A DNA stretch of 64,000 nucleotides from Mangifera indica. Taxonomy: Eukaryota > Streptophyta > Magnoliopsida > Sapindales > Anacardiaceae. This document shows, piece by piece, positions 49,463 through 62,473 of the stretch. A program made the position numbers and the translations under genes. The notes under the pieces were generated by a model that did not search any database, was not told where the DNA came from, and worked only from the letters and a program-made list of their open reading frames with translations. Position 1 is the stretch's first letter. Each line of letters opens with the position of its first letter. The stretch is taken from contig NW_025401106.1 in assembly GCF_011075055.1 (NCBI RefSeq), positions 248,001 to 312,000 on the forward strand, written 5' to 3'.

Positions 49463-52189
49463 TGTAACACCCCCACTAAAAGTACTCCCATTAGGAGGAA
49501 ACACTACTATACTTGACTATAAAAAAACATGTTATACTCAAAACTTGATTGACACAAATATTAGAATTATGCAAAATTATAAGTGTACCTTTAAATCACA
49601 TTCATCAACATTGGAAGTGAACAAAAGATGTCTAATACAAAAATAAACATAACATAGTTTGTTAAAAATTCATTCCATAAAAGAAGTCTATAAATACAAC
49701 TCATATAGACACCATTCTAAAATTGACCAAATTGACCTCATGCTAACTCCAAAGTAATCGACCTTGCACCATAATTGCCATTCTCACTTGTTACCTGCAA
49801 AACATTAAAGAAAAAAAGATGAGTGACAAGTCATTCAATAAGTAGAAGAACTTAGTCTTACACTTTTATAACTTAACCCTTTAATCACTCAAACTTTATT
49901 TCACCTTGACTTAGTCATCAAGAGTATACATTTGGATTCCAAACCTTGATGACATAGAACTCTTGTCTTAGCTCAGTCATCTCATGAAAGCCTATGGTTT
50001 CATAACTTTGATGACATATTACGATCATCTAGAATACTCTTTTAGATCCTATATTTAGATGACTCTTTATATGCAATGCATGTAAAAATTATTGGTGAAA
50101 CATTTTTTTTAACATTTTTCTAAAAAAACATTTTCTCTGTGCTAATCGATTTATGTTGAGATAAGGATTTGGTGTTTTAGCCAAGTGAACTACATATGAC
50201 GCAGTCCTTTTTCTTTACACACAATATTGGATTGTTGTGCCATAACTATTTCATATTGCAGGTGTTTGTAGAAAAAATCTCACAAACACCACATCATAAC
50301 AACTATCATAAAAATATATCTAAAAATTGTCATGAGAGATCATACTTTCATAGGTGTTATAAAAATTGATATATAAAATTTGTACCACAAAAATCTACAG
50401 ATATACTAGGTCCTTATGTGTCTTATAAGATCGAGTTTTACATATGTATTACAGATTGCTAGTTATCCATGTGTATTATGAGAACAATTTTAAAACATGG
50501 TTACACCTTAAGTTGAGAAAACATGTATAAATTTGTCTCATGTAAAACTATATTATTATAAGTTGTCATAAAAACTATGTGCATGCATTTGAACCATAAA
50601 CATAACTCAAACTTGTATCACAATTTCACACTTAATTTATTTAACTCTCATGCTTTAATTTGTGTGTATGCTCATCTGACATGTTTTGATACTATTACAT
50701 ACCCTATTTTTTTATATAAATTGTCGAGACGTTATTGCAAATGAATGAACATTTGATATGTCCAACTTTTATTCTGATGCATGATTGTACATCTTAGGTA
50801 AACAGGTGTGCATCTTTTTCCCTTCATGCACAACATATGCGTCCTTTATATGGTCATTTATGCCTTTGTCAAACACAACTTAACCTTTCATGATTATCCT
50901 TGTCTGTTATATCATGCATGACTGTATATGTCTTTTGTACAATTGTTCATGCTTTTAAAATGAATGACTTCATGTTCATGTTCACATCCATACAATGACC
51001 TAAGGGTATACCCTTTTTTTTTTTTTTTACCTATATAAATGACCATATTCTCTTTTGCACGATCTTTCATCGTGACTAAGTATATGTGTCATATACGGTC
51101 TTATGTGTCTTATAAATGATCATTCACCAATTCTCGATGTCTTTACCCTAGTTGATGAATGGTCATGCATATTATTTTGCACGGTTGTCCATGACATATA
51201 AAAACTAAACATTTGTCAAGGTCATACCTGTCCTTGGGACAATCGTGTATTCGTGTATAGAACACTATTTTTAGGTTGTATTTGTGTAATTCCCATACTA
51301 AAACATTACCAATCACAATCTTATTATTTATAATATGTTTCCAATGCTGAATATGTTCAAAATATAATCCACAATCAATAGATTAGACCATTAGTTTACC
51401 AATTACCCTTTTAAAACATATTTATGTGTGATAAACAACAAACATGAAGACTAACCTAACTGTCATGAAATCATATTCATTCCTAACATCTCCAATCACA
51501 TAATGATAATCTTAACTTACAAATCACATGTTCATAGAAACTTTTTTTTTTTTCCCCTTTTATGATTGTGCTTATAGTGAACTTAGTCATGCATTCCATA
51601 CTTATCTCAACATATTATTTTATGAAATTAGTCAATATCATAATATAACTTTGCATATGGTTATAATCAAATTACATAACTATTCACACATCATATCAAG
51701 CCAAAACTTAATGCGGGTACATTTTTCTACTTACTGTGATTCCAAGTAAGAAGATTTGATGCCAAAAATAAATCTTGATGTCGTCAAAAGGCTCTATTAT
51801 AGGTTGGAATCACACCGGTTCCATTGGATAATGATGAGTATAAAACTAGATAAGAATAATTTGAGAATGTTTTAAGAATAATGGCTATACTATTGTGTAT
51901 AACATTTCTTAAATAATTTTTTCAAACTACAATAGCATGCATGAGTGTGCACTCAAAACGCATGGTTGTGCATTTCTTCAAAATTTCATATGTTGCACAC
52001 TATTTACTTATCCTACATGGCATCACATGAACGAGCATGCACATTTTATGCACAATTATTTATTAGCTTAAAATTTTACTTTTAATACTTAGCCACATTT
52101 ACATTTTACACTTTTCCCATTATATCAAAATAACTCGATCAATAATGAAAATACAAAATTACCCTTAAGACATACATATGACAATTACA
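49463..52189 (-). repeat. Minus-strand LTR (solo) of the Ty3/gypsy-related family
   Basis: On the minus strand it begins TGTAATTGTCATATGTATG followed by TCTTAAGGGTAA, matching the TGTAATACCCACAGGTATG-TCTCGAGGGTAA start of the copy ending at 24631. The other end, read on the plus strand, is TGTAACACCCCCACTAAAAG. Internal ATGAGTGACAAGTCATTCAA corresponds to the conserved part just before the LTR tail. The length of 2.7 kb exceeds the others, so it may contain an insertion. No pentamer duplication was verified. Confidence 0.6.
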
Positions 52190-52278
52190 CTAGTATGATC
52201 TCATTCTGATAGTTGAGTGATTGTACTTTTATTACGATTATGGGAGACATGACATAATGACGTTTGTTTTTTTATCAA

Positions 52279-53100
52279 CCAAATGACTAATTCCTACTCA
52301 AAGTATAGTGAAAACCCAAAGTGACCCATGCTAACTTTCAAAACCCAAATATCCATCTATCTATTAGTTTTAGCTATTACAATCAAGGGTAAAATCGTTA
52401 GTTAAAGATTTTTATTTGAACAAAGAAAAGCTATTTCTTTTTTCCCCCTTAGTTTTAAGAACTAATCATTTCCCCCTAACTCAAACTTTGAAATATTGTA
52501 TTTACACCTTAAAAATTCATTCCATCTTTCTGATGGTCGTTCTTCTTGACATTTCTCTCTAGTAGCATTTTCCCTCCCTCTATGATGGTTTCTCGGTACT
52601 AAAACCACTAAAAATTTGATTGAAATGATTGAACTTTCTTACACATATTTGTACAAAAATAATTTATACAAATAATTTTACAATAAGATGAATCTCGTCT
52701 TCATTGTTTGGGAAGATGATTCATCTTCTTATATGACATCACATGACATCGGAGGGGTTAAAGTCTCATTGAGGCAAACTGTCTGAGGAAGAGAAATCGT
52801 TGAGAGGGAGAAACGGTCAGTGATGGGGTCAAAAAGAGTAACCAGATATTGAAACTAAACCATAGGGGGAGAAAATGTGATTTTTTCAAACTTGGTTTAG
52901 GAGAAAAAAATGTTAGTTTTTTAAATTTAAGGGGGGAATAGATAAAATTTTAGTTTATTTTTAATATTATATATAAAATGATGAATTTTCCTTTAAAATT
53001 AATAGACTTAATAGTCTATGAGTAAGTAAATGAGATTTTCAAAGTTAAAGAGTAGAAACTTGGGAATGCTACATACTTTGGGTAAGAATAAGTCCTTTGG
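52279..53100. mobile_element. Probable non-autonomous MULE of the same family
   Basis: The left end CCAAATGACTAATTCCTACTC and inverted right end CCAAAGGACTTATTCTTACCC agree. Inward, both sides share CAAAGTAT and later C- and G-rich AAACTAA modules, as in the other MULEs here. I could not find a convincing 9-bp duplication, so the exact ends remain open. Confidence 0.55.
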
Positions 53101-53512
53101 GCATCGATAAATATCGTAAATGAAATATATACATAACAAATAAAATTATAAATAAATATATACATAACCAATATACAAAATTGTGCCCACATGTAGAATA
53201 TGCGATTTACTTGATAGGGAATGCCATTTCACCATTTGCCTTATCCTTTTTCTTTTTTGTACTGGTCTCTGTAAGATAAAATTTGCAATAACATCATTTA
53301 CATAATAAAAACAAGGGCAATTTTCAAGATAAATGCATTATTCAAAACAAAAAAACCTCAAATTTCAAATCTACACGTCCAAAAACTCTAAAATGAAAAA
53401 AAATTGACCTAAAAATAGAAAATATCACTCTATCCCCAATCTTCACCATACAAAATCGTGTGGTGGGAAACTTTTAAAAATGATGGTTTACCAAACCACC
53501 ACACCACACCCC

Positions 53513-53513
<1 letters not shown>
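53101..53513. other. AT-rich spacer, no gene seen
   Basis: No gene recognised. A phrase near 53460 (GTGGTGGGAAACTTTTAAAAA) is repeated at about 53593 on the other side of the microsatellite. Confidence 0.45.

Positions 53514-53577
<64 letters not shown>
53514..53577. repeat. C30 tract followed by (AC)17
   Basis: Thirty consecutive cytosines (53514-53543) run straight into an AC dinucleotide repeat ending at 53577. Such a tract can form G-quadruplex or i-motif structures and is prone to length change and assembly error. Confidence 0.95.
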
Positions 53578-53579
<2 letters not shown>

Positions 53580-55690
53580 TATGAATTTGCATGGTGGGAA
53601 AACTTTGAAAATTTTTTAACATGTCCTTGTCTCCACAATGTCACCATGTGAATTGGCAAGGTGAATAGCAATTTCGCATGGTAACGCTTGTCTATTACAC
53701 AAGATGAGATTTTACCACCTAAACTTTGTTTTTCGAATCCTATTTCATCATAAATTAACTCTACATTTATTCTAACACAAAAACTTTAAGAAAATTGATC
53801 AAAAACACCAATGAATCAAGTTGTTTTATCAAATCTTTCAATTTAAAATCCTAACCCAAAAACACTTAAAAATTACACCCAATTGCCTAAATCTTCACAC
53901 TAAACTGTATAAAACATGATAAAAATTGATTTACTAACCTTTTGAACCATTTTAGTGGCCAGAAAATGAGTGGAATCTACTAGAAATTTTTGCGATTGGG
54001 TTTGCGTTACTCTATGTGTGTAACTTTTGTGGGTTGCATTTTCGTGTGGCTAGATTTGTGTGAATTTGGTTAAATTTCCAACTTTTACTTCATTTTTACT
54101 AAAGGGGTAGTTTGGCCTTTTCACATTTTGTTTAATGTTGATAAAATTGGGCATTTTTGTTTGCATATTTATATTTTGAGCATTTAATTTAATTTTTTTC
54201 AAATATAATTTATTTTATCAGTGGATATTTTTATTTTAAATCGATTTGAATCTGCTTTAATTTGTATTTTGATTTGATGATGCATATGACCACTTAAGTG
54301 AAAAATCAAATGAGATTATCATTGATATTTTTTTGGAAAAATGAAATTGCAAACCTTTATAACTATTATAAGTAGTTTTAAATGGTATAATAAGATAAAA
54401 TGGCTTGCAGTAGAATATATTTATAGTTTAAAAATATTTAAATAATATAAATGAATATATAAATAATATTTTTATGTGATTGGATAATTTAAATTAAATA
54501 TAAATCAAAACTTAATTATATTATAATATATTATTTATATATCTAATTATATATTAAAAAACTCTTTAAAATATATAGATAAAAATATTTTTAATTTTTT
54601 TTGATAAATACTAAAAATATTTATGAAAGCAATTTATATGCAGATTTTATAAATTCCTAACTTATCGAGAAATCTTGATGTCATTTTTTAAGTATTATTC
54701 CTCTGTTATACAAAAAAAATTAACTAATATATAATTATATTATTAATTTAAATTTTTTATATCACTAAATCATCAAAGTAATAATTAAAATTTAATATCT
54801 TCTCAGCGGGTAAATTAAAAAGAAATATCCTCTCGGCGAGAGAGGCATAAATATATAAGAAAAGCTCGGTGTATGCTGCTGCACGAGCAAAAGTGGCGCG
54901 TGACCCTGGTCCTATTATTATTTATTTTTGGAGGTAAGGAAGAAACAAATTAATGGGTTTGATTTAGGAATTAAAAATATAATTTTTAAAGGGTTTTTCT
55001 CAGAACACAATGATCTGATTGGTAGTACCAAGGTGAGGGTATATGGGCCACCACAACGGAAGACTCCGATCCGCGGTGATCATGGACTTTTCAATCTCGA
55101 CAACACCTGGCGGTAATCTCAATGCCCTCACTCACATTACACTGGCCCACGTCTTCACCGTACAACAGTAAGTATGCCGGTTTCTGAAAAGGGTAAAATG
55201 GTATTTATATACCTATTTCTTTTTTATTATTCAATTTTAAAAAATATTGACATTATATTGATGTCATTAATTTACTAAATATCTCATGTCATTTATATTA
55301 AAATATGAAATATTATTTTAGTATTAATAAAAATTTCAGATTATTATTAATCCAATCACATGAGTTGTCAATTGAAAGGCTTCTTCCATATATAGACAAA
55401 AACCTAAACTGGTTAAGCCTAACTAAATTCACAAACTGTCTAAAAAATTTTGTTTTACTATTTAATAATTCATAAATTAAATGACAAAATAAACGACTGG
55501 CGAGGCCGGTATCCAGTTAATCCGAAATCATTAATAAAAAAATCTGCAACAATATGGACTATCTGATAAGATTCCAGTATTAATTTCGCCAACAGCCACG
55601 AAAAATAAAATAATCCCTAATTATTTATCAGAAATAAAAATAATCAAAATTGTACAAAGTAGACTTCTTTTATACGGTCAACACTGCAGC
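53578..55690. other. Intergenic DNA upstream of glutamine synthetase
   Basis: No gene is recognised. It becomes less AT-rich after about 54780. TATCCTCTCGGCGAGAGAGG (54825-54844) contains a short palindrome. The small frame at 54928-55116 has no family resemblance I recognise. Confidence 0.45.
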
Positions 55691-55700
55691 AATCCGGCAC

Positions 55701-55707
55701 TATAAAG
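55701..55707 (+). promoter_or_regulatory. TATA box of the glutamine synthetase gene
   Basis: TATAAAG lies 123 bases upstream of the start codon in a less AT-rich setting (GGCACTATAAAGAGGC). This is a good plant TATA context and spacing for a leader of about 90 bases. Confidence 0.7.
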
Positions 55708-55823
55708 AGGCAGGCAAAATGCTCTTCCTTGCACGTCTCTACAAAGCGAATCATTAATCCAGGGCGAGAGCAAAGGGAGTTTGACTGTATTTTTTTTCGC
55801 AGTTTTGATTTTGGTTGTGAAAG

Positions 55824-58438
55824 ATGTCGCTTCTTACAGATCTCATCAACCTTAACCTCTCAGAAACCACGAAGAAGATCATCGCCGAGTACATATGGTT
55901 CGTCTCATTAACTCTCCTTGTTACCATTTTTGTCACTCTGTTTTGTGGTGTAATACTGGACATCATACTTTTCTTTGCTGTGATCTGGACTGTGGTGGTG
56001 TTAACATCGTTTTTTCGTGTTGGTTTTGTTGTGTCTTAAAGTTTTTAAGAACATTTCATGTTGTTACACGCCAGTGGTTTGAGAAAATAGAAAAATCGGT
56101 GTTTTTATATTTTTATGTTTCAAAATATTGATCCAGGGATGAAAGTTGTAAATTGTTTTGCTGTGACTTTTTGTGATCTGTGGTTTTATGAGCTTATTTG
56201 TTGATTTATTTTTGTTTTTTTAATTGTTGAATAGGATCGGCGGATCTGGTATGGATTTGAGGAGCAAAGCAAGAGTAATCACTGATCAACCTTCTATTTT
56301 TTTCATTAGAAAGAAGAAAGTTTTGTTGTATTTGTCAGTATTGTTTCAGTTTCTAATTCTACTTTTGGTTTTGGTTTTTACAGACTATTGATGGACCTGT
56401 TAGTGATCCTTGTAAGCTACCGAAGTGGAACTATGACGGTTCGAGCACTGGTCAAGCTCCTGGTCAAGATAGTGAAGTGATCCTCTAGTAAGTGTTTATT
56501 TATTTTTTATATTTTTTATATTTAAGTTCCTAGCTTCTTACCGATGTATTTGGTTATGTAACAGCCCTCAAGCAATTTTCAAGGATCCATTCAGAAGAGG
56601 CAACAATATTCTTGTGAGTTTTATTTTGTATTTTATGTTTTGTTTCATTTGTGTTGACTAAATCCTGATGGGTTTGATTTTGTTTTAGGTTATGTGTGAT
56701 ACTTATACTCCTGCTGGAGAGCCAATTCCTACCAACAAGAGACATGCAGCAGCCAAGATCTTCAGTCATCCTGATGTAGTTGCAGAAGAGCCTTGGTATA
56801 TTATTTAACCTTTTGGTTTTTTTTTCCCACAGGTTTTGCAACTTTTTTTCTTGGACTATGTGATTGACTTTCAATTTCATTAGGTATGGTATTGAACAAG
56901 AATACACCCTGCTCCAGAAAGATGTTAAATGGCCCCTTGGCTGGCCTGTCGGTGGTTTCCCTGGACCTCAGGTTTTCTTTCTCTCCCTTATTCCTTGGTT
57001 TTGATATTTCTTTGCAAGCATCTGGAATGATAATAACTAGATGTTTTTCCTCAACAACATTATGTAGAGAACATTATTCTTTCCTGCTTCAATTGTTTTG
57101 TATATACTGTCTTTTTGTGTTTGCCAGCTCCTAAATCTGAAGACTTCATGATCTAATATAATAACATACCAATATAGCTTTCTTACCTTTTGTTTGATAT
57201 ATTGTGTGTACATTTCCTTTCAGAGTTGTTTGATTAGAAATTGTTCTCATAATAATAGGGACCGTACTACTGCGGTGTTGGTGCCGACAAAGCTTGGGGA
57301 AGGCAAATTGTCGATGCCCATTACAAGGCTTGTTTATATGCAGGAATCAACATTAGTGGTATCAATGGAGAAGTCATGCCTGGCCAAGTAAATTATCTAA
57401 ATTTCATACTAGGGTATTAACAATAGTGATATCACAATTAATCTAAAGTATTCTTCATATATCATATAGTGGGAATTTCAAGTAGGCCCTGCTGTTGGTA
57501 TCTCTGCTGGTGATCAATTGTGGGTTTCTCGCTATATTTTGGAGGTAATTGATGGTAATCTATTGTGAAGAAGATATTTCTGTGACTAGCACTCTTATCA
57601 ATTCAAAGTTGGAACCTTAAATTTCCTTGTTTGTGTTTAACAGAGGATTACAGAAATTGCTGGAGTTGTCCTTTCCTTCGATCCCAAGCCAATTGAGGTA
57701 TATTTTCCTTAATGCTTATAATTTGTTAATCTTGATTAAATTTCACATTTTCATTGTTGAATTGCAAATTTAGTGGTGACAGAGTTATACCATGTTTAAT
57801 ATGTCATTTTGCACACTGACTAAGTCTATCATTTTATTTTTTTCCACAAGGGGGACTGGAATGGTGCTGGGGCCCATACAAATTACAGGTAACTTTATAT
57901 TTTGTTTGTGCTGCTTGTATCATTCATTTAAATTAACAGAATTGTATATCACATTTTGTTAATGTTTCAGCACCAAGTCGATGAGGAAGGAAGGAGGATA
58001 CGAGGTTATCAAAAAGGCAATTGAAAAGCTTGGGCATAGGCACAAAGAGCACATTGCTGCATATGGTGAAGGAAATGAGCGCCGACTTACTGGTCGACAT
58101 GAAACCGCTAACATCAATACATTCAAATGGGTATAATAAAATGACCTTTTAATTATTTTTTGTAAGAGTTTGATAGTCAAGACTTTCTTCTTGGGGCTTG
58201 AATTGCATGTTTGAGTCCATCTTTTCTCTGTTTTTCCTGTGGACTGCATCAGTTTGTTTAATTTTCGTTTTATTTTGTTCCTAATCAGGGCGTGGCAGAC
58301 CGTGGTGCATCCGTTCGTGTTGGGCGAGACACAGAGAAAGAAGGAAAAGGTTACTTTGAGGACAGGAGGCCTGCTTCTAACATGGACCCATATGTGGTCA
58401 CTTCTATGATTGCTGAAACCACCATTCTGTTGAAGTAA
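55824..58438 (+). CDS. GLN1: Glutamine synthetase, cytosolic (GS1)
   Basis: Twelve exons with GT-AG introns: 55824-55897, 56235-56274, 56384-56487, 56565-56613, 56689-56795, 56884-56971, 57259-57387, 57470-57544, 57644-57697, 57851-57888, 57971-58130 and 58289-58438. They join to 355 residues, the usual GS1 length. The enzyme makes glutamine from glutamate, ammonium and ATP, as a decamer in the cytosol. Visible motifs are the N-terminal [20 protein letters not shown], the signature [12 protein letters not shown] with Asp56, metal-binding Glu131 (GIEQEY) and Glu192 ([12 protein letters not shown]), [17 protein letters not shown] with His249, [11 protein letters not shown], and [10 protein letters not shown]. 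It lacks the N-terminal transit peptide and C-terminal extension of plastid GS2, so the cytosolic call is strong. Residue 240 is Glu in the KPIEGDWN motif, a position variable between GS1 isoforms. No defects seen. The isoform number cannot be assigned. Confidence 0.98.
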
Positions 58439-59467
58439 ATGATTGCTTAACCAAGGCTGAGATACTGGTTTGCTGTCTGCATTGGGGTTCATGAGTGATG
58501 AGTCAAAAGAATTATTGTTTACTAGGATCCATTCTATCTGTTTCATTAGTAGTATAGGTAGTTGTGTTTCAGTGTCTGCCCTTGTATTTGGGTTTGGCAA
58601 GGTGGGTTCATTGCTTTCATCTCTCCTTGGTTTCAGAATAATGTAACTTTCATATTTGATAACTATTTGAAAGGGCTGATTTCTATTGTTCTAAAGCTGA
58701 ACTATGTCTTGCAAGTGATATGCATCGATGGAAGTTTGATTTAGGGTGCTTTCTGTTTGCATTATTTTCTTTCGACAAACAAAGGTTAAAATAGTCTTGT
58801 ATGATGATCTGGATGTTTGGTTTGATAATGTGAATTTGCAAACTCAGATACTCAGCACTCTAATTCCAGTTTCATACATTGTGCATAAGTTCAGTGGTTC
58901 TTGAATTGTGGCCACAATTTGAGATAATGTTATTCTTGATTCAATTGTTGGTATTTGAAAGGTTGATGTGGGGCAGCTTGTCCTCGAGATTCCCATTAAC
59001 ATCTCAATATTTGAGCTTTAACTTATAAACCTCACTTGTTTTTTGTTTCATTTATTGATTTTGTCGTTTTATTTAAGCGTGAAAGGGTCTATACGAGTTT
59101 AGAGAACCCATCACGGGTAATGTGATTGTAATCAAACATCTTAAATATTGCCCTATAGAGTGAGAAACCAATTTTCCTTTGTGGATATATGTGTTGTTCA
59201 TACCTCGTGAGATTGGGTAAGTCTCTGTATTCTTTACTTTAGGTAGGTATAGTTCAGGGCGATCGTGTTTAATCTTCTTAATCATCTCATCTTGATCCTG
59301 TAAAATTCACATTTCATTATCTTATAAAAACTTGTCTTGCAGGTAAAATAAACCTATTTACTTACAGTGGTTGACTTGCGAGTGGTTAGTGTTACATGAG
59401 GGACTTAACTTACTACACACATTTACTTTCACTTAGACATCGTTTGAATTTTAAAATCATGTTATGA
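58439..59467. other. GS1 3' untranslated region and spacer
   Basis: The first few hundred bases are T-rich with intermittent TTTG motifs, as expected of a plant 3' untranslated region. No clear AATAAA stands out. The antisense frame at 57959-58600 overlaps GS1 exons and is a shadow, not a gene. Confidence 0.45.
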
Positions 59468-60373
59468 TATAACATCCCTATCTAGAGGTCTAACATTTTG
59501 AAGAAAGATGCTACTACTATTGAGTATTTATGTATGATTAGAACATAAATATAATACTTAAGTAGAAATAAAAAAACCATTTATATAACCTCATAATAGT
59601 AAGAACTCCAAATAATGGAAGTGTACAAAAGATGTCATAAATTAAAAAAAAAAAACTCATTGCATGTAGTACAAAAACATAAAATCGTAAATGTATATAA
59701 ATAAACATATGGTAAATTAAAACATAATGACATAAACTCATATCATGCCCCCCGCGCCCCCCCCTCATTCTCGCCTTCATCTGACCCACCGTTACAGAAC
59801 CCACCATCATCACCTGTTTTCTGCAAAAACATAAAATCGTAAATGTATATAAAAGCATAAATTAAAAAAAAACTCATAAATTTAAAAAAAAAACTCATTG
59901 CATGTAATACAAAAACATAAAATCGTAAATGCATATAAGTAAACATATCGTAAACTATAACATCATGACATAGACTCATATCATGCGCCCCCTCATGCTC
60001 GCCTTCCTTTGACCCACCATTGCATAACCACCATCATCACCTGTGGTTTGCAAAAACATAAAGAGAAATGATTGAGTGATAATCACTCATTATGTAGGAG
60101 TCTTTAGGTTCTACACATTACACTTTTTTTGCTCTTAACTCGTTTTCACATCTAATACTTGCATTCTTAAACTTTAAGGTGCATTTATGAACCTAAACTC
60201 AAATGACATGAAATGTAATGCATGTAAAATGTCATTCAAAATCTTTTGGTGAAAACATTTCTTTCTTGAAAACATTCTTTTATTAAAATATTACATCATT
60301 GTGTCAATTGAACTAGGTTGAAGTAGAGATTTGATTTTTTGACCATATTTATCATGCATTAGTACAAGGTACA
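59468..60373 (-). repeat. Truncated minus-strand LTR fragment abutting the pararetrovirus
   Basis: Plus-strand words ATAACATCCCTATCTAGAGG and GATGCTACTACTATTGAGTAT parallel the start of the copy at 49463. CACTCATTATGTAGGAGTC and TGCATGTAAAATGTCATTC parallel 49820-50080. A ~238-bp segment is duplicated in tandem (about 59656-59820 and 59894-60060). The fragment ends where viral-type coding begins, about 60374. Confidence 0.5.
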
Positions 60374-60685
60374 ATAAATGCTTATATTACAGTGGAATTG
60401 GATTTTCCAGAATATGAACCATATATTTTGGATCTTCTTGTAGATACAAGAGTAACTAAATGTATAGCAAGAAAGTTTTGTTTTTCACAAGAAATTTGGA
60501 AACAACTTGATAAGCCTATCATGAATATAGTTGCCGATGAAGGACAAAGTATGGTTACAAAATATGTCCAAGATGTAACCATATCGTTAAACAAGAAAAG
60601 GTTTACTCTAAGAGAAGTCATGTTATTAGACTATTTAGAGGTTAACTTTATTCTTGGAAACTCATTTTTGCGAGGACAAACATAA
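60374..60685 (+). pseudogene. Pararetroviral aspartic protease relic
   Basis: About 100 codons are open from within the element. The active-site triad reads DTR at 60443-60451 where DTG is required, a single G-to-A change at the glycine codon, so the enzyme would be dead. The second landmark ILGNSFL, typical of the protease end, is intact near 60650. Confidence 0.75.
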
Positions 60686-61269
60686 ATGAGGCTTTTTATC
60701 TAATATAATGATTATATTATGCTTGGAGGACACAAAATCCCTATTCTAGCAAAGTTGGAAACTACTGAAGTCAGAAATGACTTTAGGCCAAAGAAAATAC
60801 AACAAGAAACTAAACACATCATTTTTTCTTTGAAAGCTAAAGAAAAATGGTGGTTAAAAGATTTTGAGCTGGAAGAAAAGGATGAGATGACTTGTTATGT
60901 GGTTTTTCAAAAGTTTAGTCCTAGTCATCATGAAACCCGAATTGCATGAGGTAGATCATAAGAGGAGGAACCCTCTAGTGTTTGCTTTGAGAGCACGGAT
61001 AAGATAACACATAAGGATAAAACTTTATTATATGAGAGTAATGAAAACACTTTAATTATTGAGACGATCAAGAAATTTAAAGTGGAATTTTCTCTATATT
61101 TTGATGAATTACCATTGAAATTATGGTAAAGAAACAATATTTTTGTTGAAATAAAAATGAGAAACTTTGATGATAAGATAAAAGTAGATTCTCATAGGTA
61201 CTCTGCAAACATTTAAGGGAAATTTAAAAAACAAATATCGGAGTTATTATTGAAGAGATTAATACGAAA

Positions 61270-61750
61270 AAGTAATAGCCTACACTATTCTCTAGCTTTT
61301 ATGGTTATGAGTAGAGCTGAATAGATGAGAGGAAAAGCTCGGTTAATCATTGACTATAGACAGCTTAGCAGTAAAATTATAGACGATGCCTATAAAATCC
61401 CTAACAAGTCTACTTTGTTGAATAAAACCAGATTGGGAAAAATCTTTTCACTCTTTGATCTCAAGTTAGGATTTTGGTAGATCAAAATGGCTGAAGACAG
61501 TATACTTTTAACAACATTTACTTGCCCTAAAGGATTATATAAATGGTTGGTATTGTCTTTTAGGCTGAAACAAACACTATCCATATTTCAAAAGAAAATG
61601 GACAAGGTTTTCTTTAACTTGTCTGACTTTTGAGTTGTTTATATAGACGATGTACTAGTTTTTAGTAAAATTAGGATAAAACACGAAGATCATCTTAAAT
61701 AGGTAATCAAAAGATTCCTTAATCACGAATGGTCTTATCTTAAAGAAAAA
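61270..61750 (+). pseudogene. Pararetroviral reverse transcriptase relic
   Basis: Landmarks from the fingers and palm are visible, including LIIDYRQL and the catalytic box YIDD at 61640-61651. An in-frame TGA lies at 61631-61633, and further stops follow. The fragment is recognisable but not translatable as one protein. Confidence 0.8.
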
Positions 61751-61792
61751 TAGACTGGCTCCAGATTAAAATAAAATTCTTAGGAGTAAAAT

Positions 61793-62450
61793 TTGGAAAA
61801 GGTCCAAGACCATATTTTAAAGAAATTATTGGAATTCCCAAATATGCTTGAAACAAAGCATATGTTACAACAATTCCTTGGACTTGCTAACCAAATGAGG
61901 GAATATTTTCCTAATTTGACCAAGGTAATTAATGGATTAACAAAGAAAGTTAGTTTGAAAGTTTCATGGGATTGGACTGACGAGGCTACTAATTGTGTTA
62001 TCCAACCAAAAAACTTGACTAAGAACTTAAAATCTTTATCACTTCTTAAAAATTATAATTCTTTAATTATAGAGAGTGATGCATCTAATCTATATTGGGA
62101 AGGAGTTCTTAAAGCCAAGGGAATTGATAGTATTGAACAGATAGTTCGATATGCATTAGGAAAATTCTCTTCATTGGAAACAATATATCCTACTGATGAG
62201 AAGGAAGTCTTAGCGGCGAAGGAATATATTGACAAATTTTGATTATTCGTAATTAGTTAGGAATTTTCTTTAAGGATAGATATTAAATATTTAGTATCTT
62301 TTATAAAATTGTCTTTAAAGGATGATAAAACTAGATTGATTAGATGACAAATCTGGTTTGCAGAGTATCCCATGAAAATTGAATATATATCTAGAAAATC
62401 TAATTTTATCGTTTATGTTTTGTCTAGAAAATATAAGAAGATGGACACGA
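61793..62450 (+). pseudogene. Pararetroviral connection and RNase H relic
   Basis: A 149-codon open stretch (61793-62242) holds the connection region (FLGLANQMREYFP) and RNase H with the first catalytic aspartate in IIESDASN. After a stop at 62240 the frame continues with stops to a VLSRKY-type end near 62430, the counterpart of the DALSRK end of other elements. Confidence 0.8.
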
Positions 62451-62473
62451 AGAAAATTAGAAAACATTTCTCA

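Noticed and set aside
57959..58600. 213-codon minus-strand frame
   Set aside because: It is antisense to GS1 exons 11 and 12 and their intron and has no family resemblance.
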